Shown: positions 16,501 to 23,749 of the stretch, one piece after another
Layout of the letters: every line of letters starts with the position of its first letter
Position numbering within the stretch: position 1 is the stretch's first letter
Assembly: GCA_947448675.1 (NCBI GenBank)
Contig: CANFOR010000012.1
Coordinates: forward strand, 1 to 24,510
From: Betaproteobacteria bacterium
GTDB lineage: Bacteria; Pseudomonadota; Gammaproteobacteria; Burkholderiales; Burkholderiaceae_C
Length of the DNA: 24,510 bases
Direction: 5' to 3'
Notes under the pieces: model-generated
What the model was told of the DNA's origin: nothing
What the model saw: only the letters and a program-made list of their open reading frames with translations
Databases searched by the model: none
Program-made: the position numbers and the translations under genes

Positions 16501-16689
16501 GTCTTCGCCGTAGTCGACAAAGCAAGCCTCTAGCGAGGGCTCTACGCGGGTGACCACGGCTTTGTAGATATTGCCTTTGCGCTGCTCGCGCCCTTCGATT
16601 TCAATTTCATAGTCGAGGAGCTTTTGTCCATCGACGATAGCCAAACGGCGTTCTTCAGCCTGGGTGGCGTTAATTAGCATGCGTTTCAT
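13567..16689 (-). CDS. rne: Ribonuclease E
   Basis: Essential endonuclease for rRNA maturation and mRNA decay, and scaffold of the degradosome. The 1040 residues start MKRMLINATQAEERRLAIVDG and contain an S1-like region (40-120), the DNase I-like catalytic region with Asp301 (ALVSVDVNSAR) and Asp344 (IVIDFIDM), and the zinc-link CPRCGG (Cys402, Cys405). These positions are offset by two from E. coli. Beyond ~residue 500 the protein is low-complexity: a Pro/Ala segment, then a long Arg/Gly/Glu-rich tract (about 620-760) typical of an RNA-binding tail, then an Ala-rich part and a conserved-looking C-terminus. AGGAG (16696-16700) precedes the ATG. Several 17-bp palindromic motifs lie inside the tail. 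It is divergent from rluC across a long leader region. Confidence 0.96.
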   Translation of the reverse strand: MKRMLINATQAEERRLAIVDGQKLLDYEIEIEGREQRKGNIYKAVVTRVEPSLEACFVDYGEDRHGFLPFKEISKQYFAPGVAPSQARIQDVIREGNEMLVQVEKEERGNKGAALTTFVSLAGRYVVLMPNNPRGGGVSRRIEGEDRAELKDAMDQLEYPNGMSIIARTAGIGRSAPELQWDLNYLLKLWTAIDGAAKGAKGAFLIYQESSLVIRAIRDYFNHDIGDILIDTDDIYEQAQQFMSHVMPEHAARVKRYRDDTPLFARFQIEHQIASAYSRTVTLPSGGAIVIDQTEALVSVDVNSARAIKGGDIEETATRTNLEAADEVARQARLRDLGGLIVIDFIDMDESRNRRDVETRLRDALRQDRARVQFGSISKFGLMEMSRQRLRPTLSEGASIPCPRCGGSGHIRDTESSALEILRIIQEESMKDNTAALHCQVPVDVASFLLNEKRTEITKIELKQRMTVLMIPSKTLETPHYKLERLKHDDPRLDHVEPSYKMAEEVEEATAVTRRSQEPTNKQTPIIKGVLPDMPAPVAPPKPAPVAAPMAAAVPAAQVAKPVAKTVAAAPAEKGFFAWLKGLFGGSPAPAPSPAKTEEKKDASRDANREGTGPREGAGRGGRSGERGEGRGRGGEGRGEGRGRGRRGEGSAERNESAPRDGERNERSERDAGRGRGGRGEGRGGERREANPQRNESATQAAFAPGAAAPMVDANEAAGRDANAPREERGAERNERGEGRTGERRERGERGGRGRGSRGGERGPRYEAGSETNEGNAPQMAGAIGTAAVGAAGAMDAAAAMGMGDNQTNDAHAHADGNATLPAQDSMPQDGERNGAPRERRSRDRYGRDRRERGDRAPRNDEFAAANAGPAGDAQQANMLEENRPAERMEPANAASNFVAEQAAHATPLAASMASPAGATTAPAAAPAMAPAAPAVPTARSAPAPSASPQAATPSMPKVSHFVLPLEDMSKVAEGSGLQWVNSDASKIAAAQAAIAAEPKPVHVPRERPAAVVVDEGPLVLVETKRDLGSMQLPFEAPKL
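13991..14007. repeat. 17-bp palindrome GCTA-N9-TAGC inside rne
   Basis: CAGCTA and TAGCTG arms flank CAAAATTGC. It lies in frame in the Ala-rich RNase E tail, encoding ASNFVA on the minus strand. A related one-mismatch copy lies 270 nt away at 13721-13737. Confidence 0.75.
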
Positions 16690-17321
16690 GCGCTACTCCT
16701 TCTACGCGCGGCACGGTGGCCGCGCAAACATCAAGCGACTCTGTATGAGTCAAAGATGCCCAGAGGGACGCTCAAGAACTGCGGGAATTGCCGAAGTAGG
16801 CCTTAGCTGCGGTGACGCAGCTGGGGCCGTGGCGCGTGGATGCTGTCGAGGGGTTTCGGCCTGCAGAGGAGGGTGGTGTATGCTATAAATTTAGTAGCTG
16901 TCCACGCACTGTCTGTGCGGGTTTGCGGGCGAAAATGCACCAAAAACCCAGCGTAAAGCGGGCTCCAGGCTTTGTCGATCCATGCAAACCAAAAAATCAT
17001 GCCGTCTCGTTGGTATCCGCTGGCAGCGCGTGGGCGCTACCAGCTGGGGGTATTCCGTAAGGGGTTCTCAAAACGTCGGCTCATCTGCACGCTTGCCAGG
17101 TACCGCGCTGGGCTGTAGCCCCAGAGCGCCTGCACCCGGTAAACGCCAGTGGCATCAACCGCCAGCCTCTTTGCATCGTTGTTTGCGGCTTGAACCCAAG
17201 GCGCAACAAGGACTTAACGAAGAATGCTGGTGAAGAACATTATAGGCTACAGCCGTTGCAAGGCGGGTGTTCACCCTGAGAATACAATCTTCCCATCCCA
17301 CTTTCCCCTGAAAGGCTTGCG
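16690..17321. other. rne leader and rne/rluC-side intergenic region
   Basis: 632 nt without a convincing gene. Next to rne it should contain the rne promoter and 5' untranslated region. Possible hairpins are AGCTGCG-GTGA-CGCAGCT at 16805-16822 (perfect 7-bp stem) and CGCAC-tgtct-GTGCG at 16905-16919. A GCTA-N9-TAGC palindrome lies at 16882-16898. RNase E leaders control RNase E level in enterobacteria; whether this one does is unknown. Near the antitoxin remnant, GGGTG-TT-CACCC (about 17264-17275) is a short palindrome that could be a relict operator. No tRNA or known riboswitch recognised. Small frames here look random. Confidence 0.55.
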
Positions 17322-17501
17322 ATGCATGCCGTCAACGTCAGCACCCTCAAAAACAAGCTCACGCAGGCACTGCTGTGGGCGCAAACCCAGCCGGTGGTGG
17401 TGGTGAACCGCGACCGCCCCCAGGCCGTACTCACCGAAGTGAACAGCGCGGGCCATTCGCTTGGCGCTGAAAGAGGCATGGTTGATCCCCGTAGAAGTTG
17501 A
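17322..17501 (+). CDS. Phd/YefM-type antitoxin remnant (C-terminus lost)
   Basis: The ATG at 17322, with AAAGG a few nt upstream, opens a 59-codon frame starting MHAVNVSTLKNKLTQALL and continuing PVVVVNRDRPQAVLTEV. This is the N-terminal DNA-binding half of the Phd/YefM antitoxin family (usual pattern: LK..L......G..V.V..R..P.AVL). After about residue 40 the similarity stops and the frame runs into sequence that, in another frame, encodes the toxin remnant. Members are usually 75-95 residues, so the toxin-neutralising half is missing. It may still be expressed as a truncated repressor, or be inert. Confidence 0.6.
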   Translation: MHAVNVSTLKNKLTQALLWAQTQPVVVVNRDRPQAVLTEVNSAGHSLGAERGMVDPRRS

Positions 17502-17820
17502 TGCAAGCGCCTTGAGTCGGCTTACCCCGAGCCAGTGTTCCGCTTGGCAAATGCTCGATGCAGGCCAAGCCGATAGCATTGTGTATGCGCTCGGGCAACG
17601 CCATGCGCCACTGCTACCGATGAATGAGCGCGCAGGGCGAAGCGTGTGCAACAGCTTGAATTTTCGTGTGGTCGGTACAGCCAGCATGGTTTGTTTAGCC
17701 AAACAGCGTGGCTTGGTGCCTAGGGCCAAACCTGAGCTTGCCAAGCTGCATGCATCGGGCTTCTGGATCGCGCCCAGCGTATTGCATAGGTTGCTCCAGC
17801 GCGCTGGAGAGTCCGGATGA
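17443..17820 (+). pseudogene. DUF3368 PIN-domain toxin, 5'-truncated
   Basis: The frame opens after a stop at 17440-17442 and has no ATG; a TTG at 17461 is the earliest plausible start. The sequence contains the typical DUF3368 C-terminal two-thirds: DAGQADSIVYAL, MNERAGRSV, FRVVGTASMVCLAKQRGLVP and ASGFWIAPSVLHRLLQRAGE. DUF3368 proteins (~160 residues) are PIN-like RNases that normally begin with an SDTSPL-type catalytic Asp motif; about 50 N-terminal residues including it are gone. In the second acidic motif the usual IDER is MNER, an Asp-to-Asn change. Both fit an inactive relict. Its TGA overlaps the rluC ATG. Confidence 0.7.
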
Positions 17821-18788
17821 TGGCAGTACCCGCACCGGTGGCCCCCACTGCCAGCCTGCTCAACGTAGACCAAGAATCGGCTGGCCAACGCCTCGACAAC
17901 TTCTTGCTGCGCCATCTCAAAGGCGTGCCCAAAACGCATGTTTATCGCATCATCCGCAGCGGTGAGGTGCGGGTTAACAAAGGCCGAGCCCAGGCCGAGA
18001 CGCGCGTGGCTGTGGGCGATGTGGTGCGCTTGCCGCCGGTGCGGGTGAGCGAGCGCATGGCCGAGAAGCTGGACAACCCGGCACCGCCCAAAGAGTTTCC
18101 GCTGCTCCTAGAAGATGAGCACCTGATCGCTATTGACAAACCCGCTGGAGTGGCGGTGCACGGCGGCAGTGGTGTGAGTTTTGGGGTGATTGAGCAACTG
18201 CGTCGGGCCCGGCCCGAGGCAAAATTTTTAGAGCTGGTGCACCGGCTCGACCGCGAGACCAGTGGCATTTTGTTGATCGCAAAAAAGCGCAGTGCGCTGG
18301 TGCATTTGCAGCAGCAGTTCAAAGACCGCGAAACCGGCAAAACCTATTTGGCCTTGGTCAACGGCTCGTGGCCCGCCAATAAAAAAGTGCTCGACCAGCC
18401 CCTGCACAAATACCTGGTGCAAGGCGGCCCCAGCGATGGCGAGCGCCGCGTGAAGGTGGTAGCCAAAGACGACCCTGACGGCATGCGCGCCATCACATTG
18501 GTAAAGGTGCGGCAAAAGCTAGACGGTTTCACGCTGCTGGAGGTGACCATCAAAACCGGGCGCACGCACCAGATTCGCGTACACCTGGCGAGCAACGGCC
18601 ACCCGATTGCGGGGGACGACAAATACGGCGACTTTGAACGCAACAAGGCGCTGGCCAAGCAAGGCCTTAAGCGCATGTTTTTGCATGCTTGGCGACTGCA
18701 GTTCACCCATCCGGCCACAGGCTTGGCCCTAGAATTGCATGCAGAGCTTCCACACGAACTACACCGCTGGATCGGAGAACAAGAATGA
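17817..18788 (+). CDS. rluC: 23S rRNA pseudouridine synthase RluC
   Basis: Forms pseudouridine in 23S rRNA (positions 955, 2504 and 2580 in E. coli for RluC). The 323 residues contain an S4 RNA-binding domain (about 21-75, with QRLDNFLLRHL and IRSGEVRVN) and the RluA-type catalytic domain with HRLDRETSG (catalytic Asp145), plus IKTGRTHQIRVHLA. GGAGAG lies about 6 nt before the ATG. The next codon is also ATG, so the start could be 3 nt later. It stands divergent to rne, as is common in proteobacteria. Its stop overlaps the start of the ABC ATPase (ATGA at 18785-18788). RluC is preferred over RluA or RluD because of the position beside rne. Confidence 0.92.
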   Translation: MMAVPAPVAPTASLLNVDQESAGQRLDNFLLRHLKGVPKTHVYRIIRSGEVRVNKGRAQAETRVAVGDVVRLPPVRVSERMAEKLDNPAPPKEFPLLLEDEHLIAIDKPAGVAVHGGSGVSFGVIEQLRRARPEAKFLELVHRLDRETSGILLIAKKRSALVHLQQQFKDRETGKTYLALVNGSWPANKKVLDQPLHKYLVQGGPSDGERRVKVVAKDDPDGMRAITLVKVRQKLDGFTLLEVTIKTGRTHQIRVHLASNGHPIAGDDKYGDFERNKALAKQGLKRMFLHAWRLQFTHPATGLALELHAELPHELHRWIGEQE

Positions 18789-20350
18789 ATGCTGCAACAC
18801 AGAGCCAGGCCTCGGCTCGGCTCGTGCTGTCTAACATCACCAAGCGCTATCCGGCTGTAGTGGCCAATAACGATGTTTCACTCACCGTGCAGCCGGGTGA
18901 AACCCATGCGGTGCTGGGCGAGAACGGTGCGGGCAAGTCCACGCTAATGAAGATCATCTACGGTGCGGTCAAGCCCGATGCGGGCAGCATGCAGTTCAAT
19001 GGCCAGAGCGTACACATCCGCAATCCGCAAGAGGCGCGCGCGCTGGGCATCAGCATGGTGTTCCAGCACTTCAGTTTGTTTCATACCCTCACCGTGGCAG
19101 AAAACGTGTGGCTGGGTTTAGACAAGTCGCTCAGCCTCGCTGAGGTGACGCAGCGCATCCATGCCACGGCCCAAGAATACGGCCTCGACCTCGACCCCAG
19201 CCGCCCGGTGCACACCCTGAGCGTGGGCGAGATGCAGCGGGTGGAGATCATTCGCGCCCTGCTCAGCAAGCCGCAGCTCTTGATCTTGGATGAGCCCACC
19301 TCGGTGCTCACGCCCCAGGCGGTTGATAAGCTGTTTGTGGTGCTCAAAAAAATCAGCAGCCAGGGCTGCAGCATTCTCTACATCAGCCATAAGCTGCACG
19401 AGATCCGCGCGCTGTGCACCGCCTGCACGGTGCTGCGTGCGGGCAAAGTGACGGGCGTGTGCAATCCGGCGCAAGAGTCCAACGCCTCGCTCAGCCGCTT
19501 GATGATTGGCGCCGAGCCGCCGGCTTTGCAGCACCGGGCTACGGAGCGCGGCCCAGTAGTCTTGCGCGTCGCCGATTTAAACCTTACCAAAGAAGAGCAG
19601 TTTGGCGTGGACTTGCAAAAGGTCTCGCTTGAGGTGTATGCGGGCGAGGTGGTGGGCATTGCCGGGGTCTCGGGCAATGGGCAACGTGAGCTGATGTACG
19701 CCCTATCTGGTGAAGATACGCGGGCCCAGGCCCTTATGGTGCAGATTCACGGCGCTCCTGTGGCCAAACTGGGGCCTGCTGTGCGGCGCAGCATGGGCCT
19801 GCACTTTGTGCCCGAAGAGCGTTTGGGCCGTGGCGCCGTGCCCAGCTTGGGTTTGGCGAACAACCTCTTGCTCACCCGCACCCAAGCGGTGAGCGCCAGC
19901 GGTTGGATTCAGGGTGCAGTGCTCAAGCGCCAGGCCGAGGCCATCATTGCCCGCTTTCACGTCAAAGCGAACGGGGCGCAGGCCACGGCGCAAAGTTTGT
20001 CTGGCGGCAATTTGCAAAAATTCATCATGGGTCGCGAGATCGACGCCCAGCCCCAGTTACTCATCGTCTCGCAGCCCACGTGGGGGGTAGACGTGGGCGC
20101 TGCGGCGCAAATTCGCAGTGAAATTTTGGCCCTGCGCGACGCCGGTTGCGCGGTGCTGGTGGTGAGCGAAGAACTCGACGAATTGTTTGAACTCAGCGAC
20201 CGCTTGTACGTGATGGCCAAGGGCCAGTTGTCGCCCTCGCTGGTGCGGGCGCAAGCCACGGTCTTGCAAGTAGGTGAGTGGATGTCTGGCCTGTGGAGCA
20301 GCGCCGCACACCCAGCTGAAGTGACCGATGCCGAGGTGGCCCATGCCTAA
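18785..20350 (+). CDS. Nucleoside-type ABC transporter, double ATPase subunit
   Basis: A 521-residue protein with two tandem ABC ATPase domains, as in sugar and nucleoside importers of the RbsA/YufO type. Domain 1: Walker A GENGAGKSTLMK, signature LSVGEMQRVEI, Walker B LLILDEPTSVL, switch SHKLHEI. Domain 2: a degenerate Walker A GVSGNGQREL, signature LSGGNLQKFIMGRE, and Walker B LLIVSQPTWGVDVGA in which the catalytic Glu is Gln, usual for this family. The true start is the ATG at 18785, after GGAG. The frame extends upstream to 18689 but only within rluC. Two permeases and a BMP lipoprotein follow in an overlapping operon, so the likely cargo is purine nucleosides or a related ligand. Confidence 0.92.
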   Translation: MNAATQSQASARLVLSNITKRYPAVVANNDVSLTVQPGETHAVLGENGAGKSTLMKIIYGAVKPDAGSMQFNGQSVHIRNPQEARALGISMVFQHFSLFHTLTVAENVWLGLDKSLSLAEVTQRIHATAQEYGLDLDPSRPVHTLSVGEMQRVEIIRALLSKPQLLILDEPTSVLTPQAVDKLFVVLKKISSQGCSILYISHKLHEIRALCTACTVLRAGKVTGVCNPAQESNASLSRLMIGAEPPALQHRATERGPVVLRVADLNLTKEEQFGVDLQKVSLEVYAGEVVGIAGVSGNGQRELMYALSGEDTRAQALMVQIHGAPVAKLGPAVRRSMGLHFVPEERLGRGAVPSLGLANNLLLTRTQAVSASGWIQGAVLKRQAEAIIARFHVKANGAQATAQSLSGGNLQKFIMGREIDAQPQLLIVSQPTWGVDVGAAAQIRSEILALRDAGCAVLVVSEELDELFELSDRLYVMAKGQLSPSLVRAQATVLQVGEWMSGLWSSAAHPAEVTDAEVAHA

Positions 20351-21434
20351 GTTTGCCTTGCGGCTCGAAGCCCGCGCTCAAGCCTCGGATTTTTGGCGCT
20401 ATGCCTCGCCGGTTTTGGCCCTGCTCATCACCGTGCTGATCGGCGCCGCTCTGTTCATGGCACTGGGCAAAGACCCGCTGCGTGGCCTGGCAGTGTTCTT
20501 CTGGGAGCCGATCAGAACGCCTTACGCATTGGGTGAGTTGATGGTCAAGGCCACGCCGCTTTTGTTGATCGCGCTGGGCCTGTCGCTGTGCTACCGTTCG
20601 AACGTTTGGAACATTGGCGCCGAGGGTCAGTTCATCATCGGTGGTGTGGCCGCCGGTGGTGTGGCTTTGCTGGCCGAAAAAACTACCGGTCCCTGGATAG
20701 TTGCTGCAATTTTGATAGCAGGCATCGCAGGCGGGATGCTGTGGGCGGGCATAGTTGCTGTGATGCACGAGCGTTTCAACGCGAACGAAATCTTGGTCAG
20801 CCTGATGCTGGTCTACGTCGCCGACATGGTGCTCAGCTACCTGGTCTACGGTCCCTGGAAGGACCCTAACGGCTTTAACTTTCCGCAAAGCAAAAACTTT
20901 GAGGCGGTCACGCGCATTCCACGCTTGATGGCGGGCTCGCGCATGGGCATTGGCCTGCCCTTGGCTTTGCTGGGCGCGGGTGCCCTGTGGGTGTATTTGT
21001 TTCGCAGCCGCGCAGGCTATGCCCAACAAGTTGGCGGATTGGCCCCCGCCGCGGCCCGCTATGCCGGTTTTTCGGCGCGCAAAGCCCTCTGGGTAGCCTT
21101 GCTGTGCTCGGGCGGTTTTGCGGGCCTTGCCGGGGCCTTAGAAGTGGCTGGGCCGATTGGCCAGCTCACGCCCTATCTGCCCGCTGGCTATGGCTTTGCG
21201 GCCATCATCGTGGCCTTTATCGGGCGCTTGCACCCGCTGGGAGTGGTTTTCTCGGCGATTTTGATGAGTATGTTCTACATTGGCGGCGAGTTGGCGCAGT
21301 CGCGCTTGGGCCTGTCTAAGTCGATCACCGGGGTGTTCCAAGGCCTGCTGCTGTTTAGCCTGCTGGCCTGCGACACCTTGGTGGCCTACCGAATCCAGCG
21401 CAGCAGCCACACCAGCACCCGCGGGAGCGCATGA
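20343..21434 (+). CDS. Nucleoside-type ABC transporter, permease 1
   Basis: A 363-residue integral membrane protein of the BPD-transp-2 (RbsC/YufP) family. It has an N-terminal membrane anchor and about eight further hydrophobic segments. Family motifs include GLSLCYRSNVWNIGAEGQFIIGG and, late, AGYGFAAIIVAFIGRLHPLG. I chose the ATG at 20343, preceded by GAGG, over the upstream 20328. It overlaps the ATPase stop by 8 nt. Its own stop overlaps the second permease (ATGA). An 18-nt stretch here (20702-20719), encoding AAILIA, is identical to one in kynU on the opposite strand. Confidence 0.9.
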   Translation: MPKFALRLEARAQASDFWRYASPVLALLITVLIGAALFMALGKDPLRGLAVFFWEPIRTPYALGELMVKATPLLLIALGLSLCYRSNVWNIGAEGQFIIGGVAAGGVALLAEKTTGPWIVAAILIAGIAGGMLWAGIVAVMHERFNANEILVSLMLVYVADMVLSYLVYGPWKDPNGFNFPQSKNFEAVTRIPRLMAGSRMGIGLPLALLGAGALWVYLFRSRAGYAQQVGGLAPAAARYAGFSARKALWVALLCSGGFAGLAGALEVAGPIGQLTPYLPAGYGFAAIIVAFIGRLHPLGVVFSAILMSMFYIGGELAQSRLGLSKSITGVFQGLLLFSLLACDTLVAYRIQRSSHTSTRGSA

Positions 21435-22354
21435 TGGAATCGATGGCATTGCTCTTGGCCTCCACCCTGAGCGCGGGCACCGTGTTGGCGATTGCTGCGC
21501 TGGGCCTGCTTATCAACGAAAAAGCCGGCGTAATCAACCTCGGTGCCGAGGGCATGATGTTGTGCGCCGCCATTGCCGGGTTTGCCGCGGTGGTGCACAG
21601 CGGCAGCACTTTAGTGGGCTTTGCGGCGGGCATGTTGGCTGGGGCCTTCCTGGCCGGGCTGTTTGGTCTGCTGGTGATTTGGCTGAACACCAACCAGGTG
21701 GCCACGGGCTTGGCGGTGAGCCTGTTTGGTGCGGGCTTCTCGGCCTTTGTCGGCACCGGCTATGTGCAAGAAAAATTGTCCACCAATGCCGCGTTTGAAA
21801 TCCCTGGGCTCGCGCAAATTCCCTTCTTGGGCAATGCCTTGTTCAAGCAGCACCCCATGGTCTACTTTGGCATTGCACTCACCCTGAGCCTAGTGTATTT
21901 TCTGTACCGTACCCGCGCCGGTTTGGTGCTGCGCTCGGTGGGCGAGAGCCCCGAGTCAGCCCATGCGCTTGGCTATCCGGTGCGGCGCATTCGGCTGGCT
22001 GCGGTGGTTGCGGGTGGTGCGTTGTGTGGCTTGGCCGGGGCTTATATTTCGGTGGTCTACACGCCGCTGTGGGTTGAGGGCATGGTGGCGGGCAAGGGCT
22101 GGATCGCCCTGGCCCTGACAACCTTCGCCACATGGCGCCCGGCACGGGTCTTGCTGGGAGCTTATCTGTTTGGCGGGGTCACCATGCTGCAGTTTTACCT
22201 GCAAGGCATGGGCGTCGAGGTGCCGAGCCAGTTGCTCACGGCGCTGCCCTATGTGGCAACCATCGTGGTGCTGGCTTTGATCTCGCGCAACCCGCAATGG
22301 ATACGGGTAAACATGCCCGCGTCGATTGGAAAAGCTTTTTATCCGGGCTCATAA
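21431..22354 (+). CDS. Nucleoside-type ABC transporter, permease 2
   Basis: A 307-residue integral membrane protein, the shorter partner permease (YufQ type). It contains LLINEKAGVINLGAEGMML, the counterpart of the NIGAEGQ motif in permease 1, and AHALGYPVRRIRLAAVVAGG. About eight hydrophobic segments. It starts by ATGA overlap with permease 1 (a second ATG follows directly). With permease 1 it should form the heterodimeric channel driven by the double ATPase. 57 nt separate it from the lipoprotein gene. Confidence 0.9.
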   Translation: MMESMALLLASTLSAGTVLAIAALGLLINEKAGVINLGAEGMMLCAAIAGFAAVVHSGSTLVGFAAGMLAGAFLAGLFGLLVIWLNTNQVATGLAVSLFGAGFSAFVGTGYVQEKLSTNAAFEIPGLAQIPFLGNALFKQHPMVYFGIALTLSLVYFLYRTRAGLVLRSVGESPESAHALGYPVRRIRLAAVVAGGALCGLAGAYISVVYTPLWVEGMVAGKGWIALALTTFATWRPARVLLGAYLFGGVTMLQFYLQGMGVEVPSQLLTALPYVATIVVLALISRNPQWIRVNMPASIGKAFYPGS

Positions 22355-22411
22355 TTGAGCGCTGTTTATTTTTTCGTAACCACCCTGGCAACTTTAGAAG
22401 GAATTGATTTC

Positions 22412-23572
22412 ATGACCGATATGCACAAACGTTCTTTGCTCCAACTGGCTGCGCTGTCCGCGCTAGCCGCTTCTGCCCTGGTGGGCTGCGGCAAAAAAGA
22501 AGAGGCAGCCCCTGCGCCTGCGCCGGCTGCTGCGGCCTCCGCACCAGCCAAACCTGAACCACTCAAAGTGGCCTTTGCATACATTGGCCCGGTGGGCGAT
22601 GGTGGTTGGACTTTCGCCCACGACAATGCCCGCAAAGCACTCGAAAAAGAATTGGGCGACAAAATCGTCACCAGCTTCGTTGAAAAGGTGCCTGAGTCGG
22701 CCGACGCTGAGCGCGTATTCCGCGAGATGGCCAGCCAAGGCAATAAGCTGATTTTTGGTACCACCTTTGGCTACATGGAGCCCATGCTCAAAGCCGCCGC
22801 CGACCTGAAAGACGTGAAGTTCGAGCACGCCACCGGCTACAAAACTGCGCCCAATATGCGCACCTATGACAGCCGCACCTACGAAGGCGCCTACATGGCG
22901 GGCGTGATCGCTGGCAAGATGAGCAAGAGCGGCATTTTAGGTGTGGTTGGCTCGGTGCCCATTCCAGAAGTGATCCGCAACATCAACAGCTTCACCCTGG
23001 GCGCGCAGTCGGTCAACCCCAAAGTTAAAACCAAAGTGATCTGGGTCAACGAGTGGTTCAACCCACCCCAAGAAACCCAAGCTGCTACCGCCCTCATCAA
23101 CGGCGGCGCTGACGTGTTGTTCCAAAACACCGACTCCCCCGCCGTGCTGAAAACCGCCGAAGAAAAAGGCAAGCGCGCCTTTGGCTGGGACTCCGACATG
23201 ACCGCCTACGGCCCCAAAGCCCACTTGGCATCGAGCGTCATCAACTGGGGTCCGTACTACATCAAGGCCACCAAAGAAGCGCTCGACGGCAGCTGGAAGG
23301 GTGACAGCAGCGTGTGGTGGGGCGTGAAAGAAGGTGCGATCGACATCGTCTCTATCGCCGCCGATGTGCCCGATGAAACCAAGGCCAAGGTGGCTGAGGT
23401 GAAAAAAGGTTTGGCAGATGGCAGCTTTGTCATCTGGAAGGGCCCGATCACTGACAACACCGGCAAGGTGGTGGTCGCTAAAGACGCTGTTGCCGATGAC
23501 AAATTTTTGAGCGGCGTGAACTTCTACGTGAAGGGTGTAGAAGGCAAAGTACCCGGCGGCGACAAAAAGTAG
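22412..23572 (+). CDS. BMP-family nucleoside-binding lipoprotein
   Basis: A 386-residue solute-binding protein of the Bmp/Med/PnrA family, the ligand receptor of the transporter upstream. The N-terminus has a basic start (MHKRS), a hydrophobic segment and a lipobox LVGC (Cys26). A Pro/Ala linker follows, then VAFAYIGPVGDGGWTFAHDN, typical of BMP proteins, and GADVLFQNTDSP and FGWDSDMT later. Lipid-anchored, facing the periplasm. I chose the ATG at 22412, with GAAGGA upstream; a second ATG at 22421 is possible. The 22355 extension lacks signal-peptide logic. Many homologues bind purine nucleosides; the ligand here is inferred from context. Confidence 0.92.
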   Translation: MTDMHKRSLLQLAALSALAASALVGCGKKEEAAPAPAPAAAASAPAKPEPLKVAFAYIGPVGDGGWTFAHDNARKALEKELGDKIVTSFVEKVPESADAERVFREMASQGNKLIFGTTFGYMEPMLKAAADLKDVKFEHATGYKTAPNMRTYDSRTYEGAYMAGVIAGKMSKSGILGVVGSVPIPEVIRNINSFTLGAQSVNPKVKTKVIWVNEWFNPPQETQAATALINGGADVLFQNTDSPAVLKTAEEKGKRAFGWDSDMTAYGPKAHLASSVINWGPYYIKATKEALDGSWKGDSSVWWGVKEGAIDIVSIAADVPDETKAKVAEVKKGLADGSFVIWKGPITDNTGKVVVAKDAVADDKFLSGVNFYVKGVEGKVPGGDKK

Positions 23573-23583
23573 TCGGCTACTGC

Positions 23584-23678
23584 GCAGGCGCCATGCGTCG
23601 TTGCGCGGTGCTCGGAATCCTCACGTACCTGAAGTACGTTCCGGTTCCTGTGCTCCGTGCGCCTGGCCTGGCACCTGC
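23584..23678. repeat. Long imperfect palindrome downstream of the BMP gene
   Basis: Arms 23584-23628 and 23634-23678 are imperfectly complementary over about 45 nt. They meet at CACGTAC-ctgaa-GTACGTT, and the outer ends pair GCAGGCGCCA with TGGCACCTGC. The inner part (GGAATCCTCACGTAC and GTACGTTCCGGTTCC) resembles, from memory, intergenic palindromes repeated in proteobacterial genomes. The transcript could fold into a very long hairpin after the BMP stop. Confidence 0.7.
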
Positions 23679-23707
23679 TCGCTACGCCTCTGTGGTGTAG
23701 TCATCCT

Positions 23708-23737
23708 AGAGCTGCTTTCGAGCGGCTCTTTTGTTTT
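23708..23737 (+). terminator. Intrinsic terminator of the transporter operon
   Basis: AGAGCTGC-TTTCGA-GCGGCTCT (23708-23729, one G-T pair) followed by TTTTGTTTT. An 8-bp stem plus U tract. It lies 136 nt after the BMP stop and 13 nt before the next start codon. Confidence 0.8.
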
Positions 23738-23749
23738 GGGAGCTTGTGT

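Noticed and set aside
16803..17000. 65-codon minus-strand frame upstream of rne
   Set aside because: No family resemblance or ribosome site, and it lies in the likely promoter/leader region of rne.
17256..17288. TTGCAA and TACAAT as a promoter for the antitoxin remnant
   Set aside because: The spacer is 21 nt, too long for a sigma-70 promoter; no better pair found.
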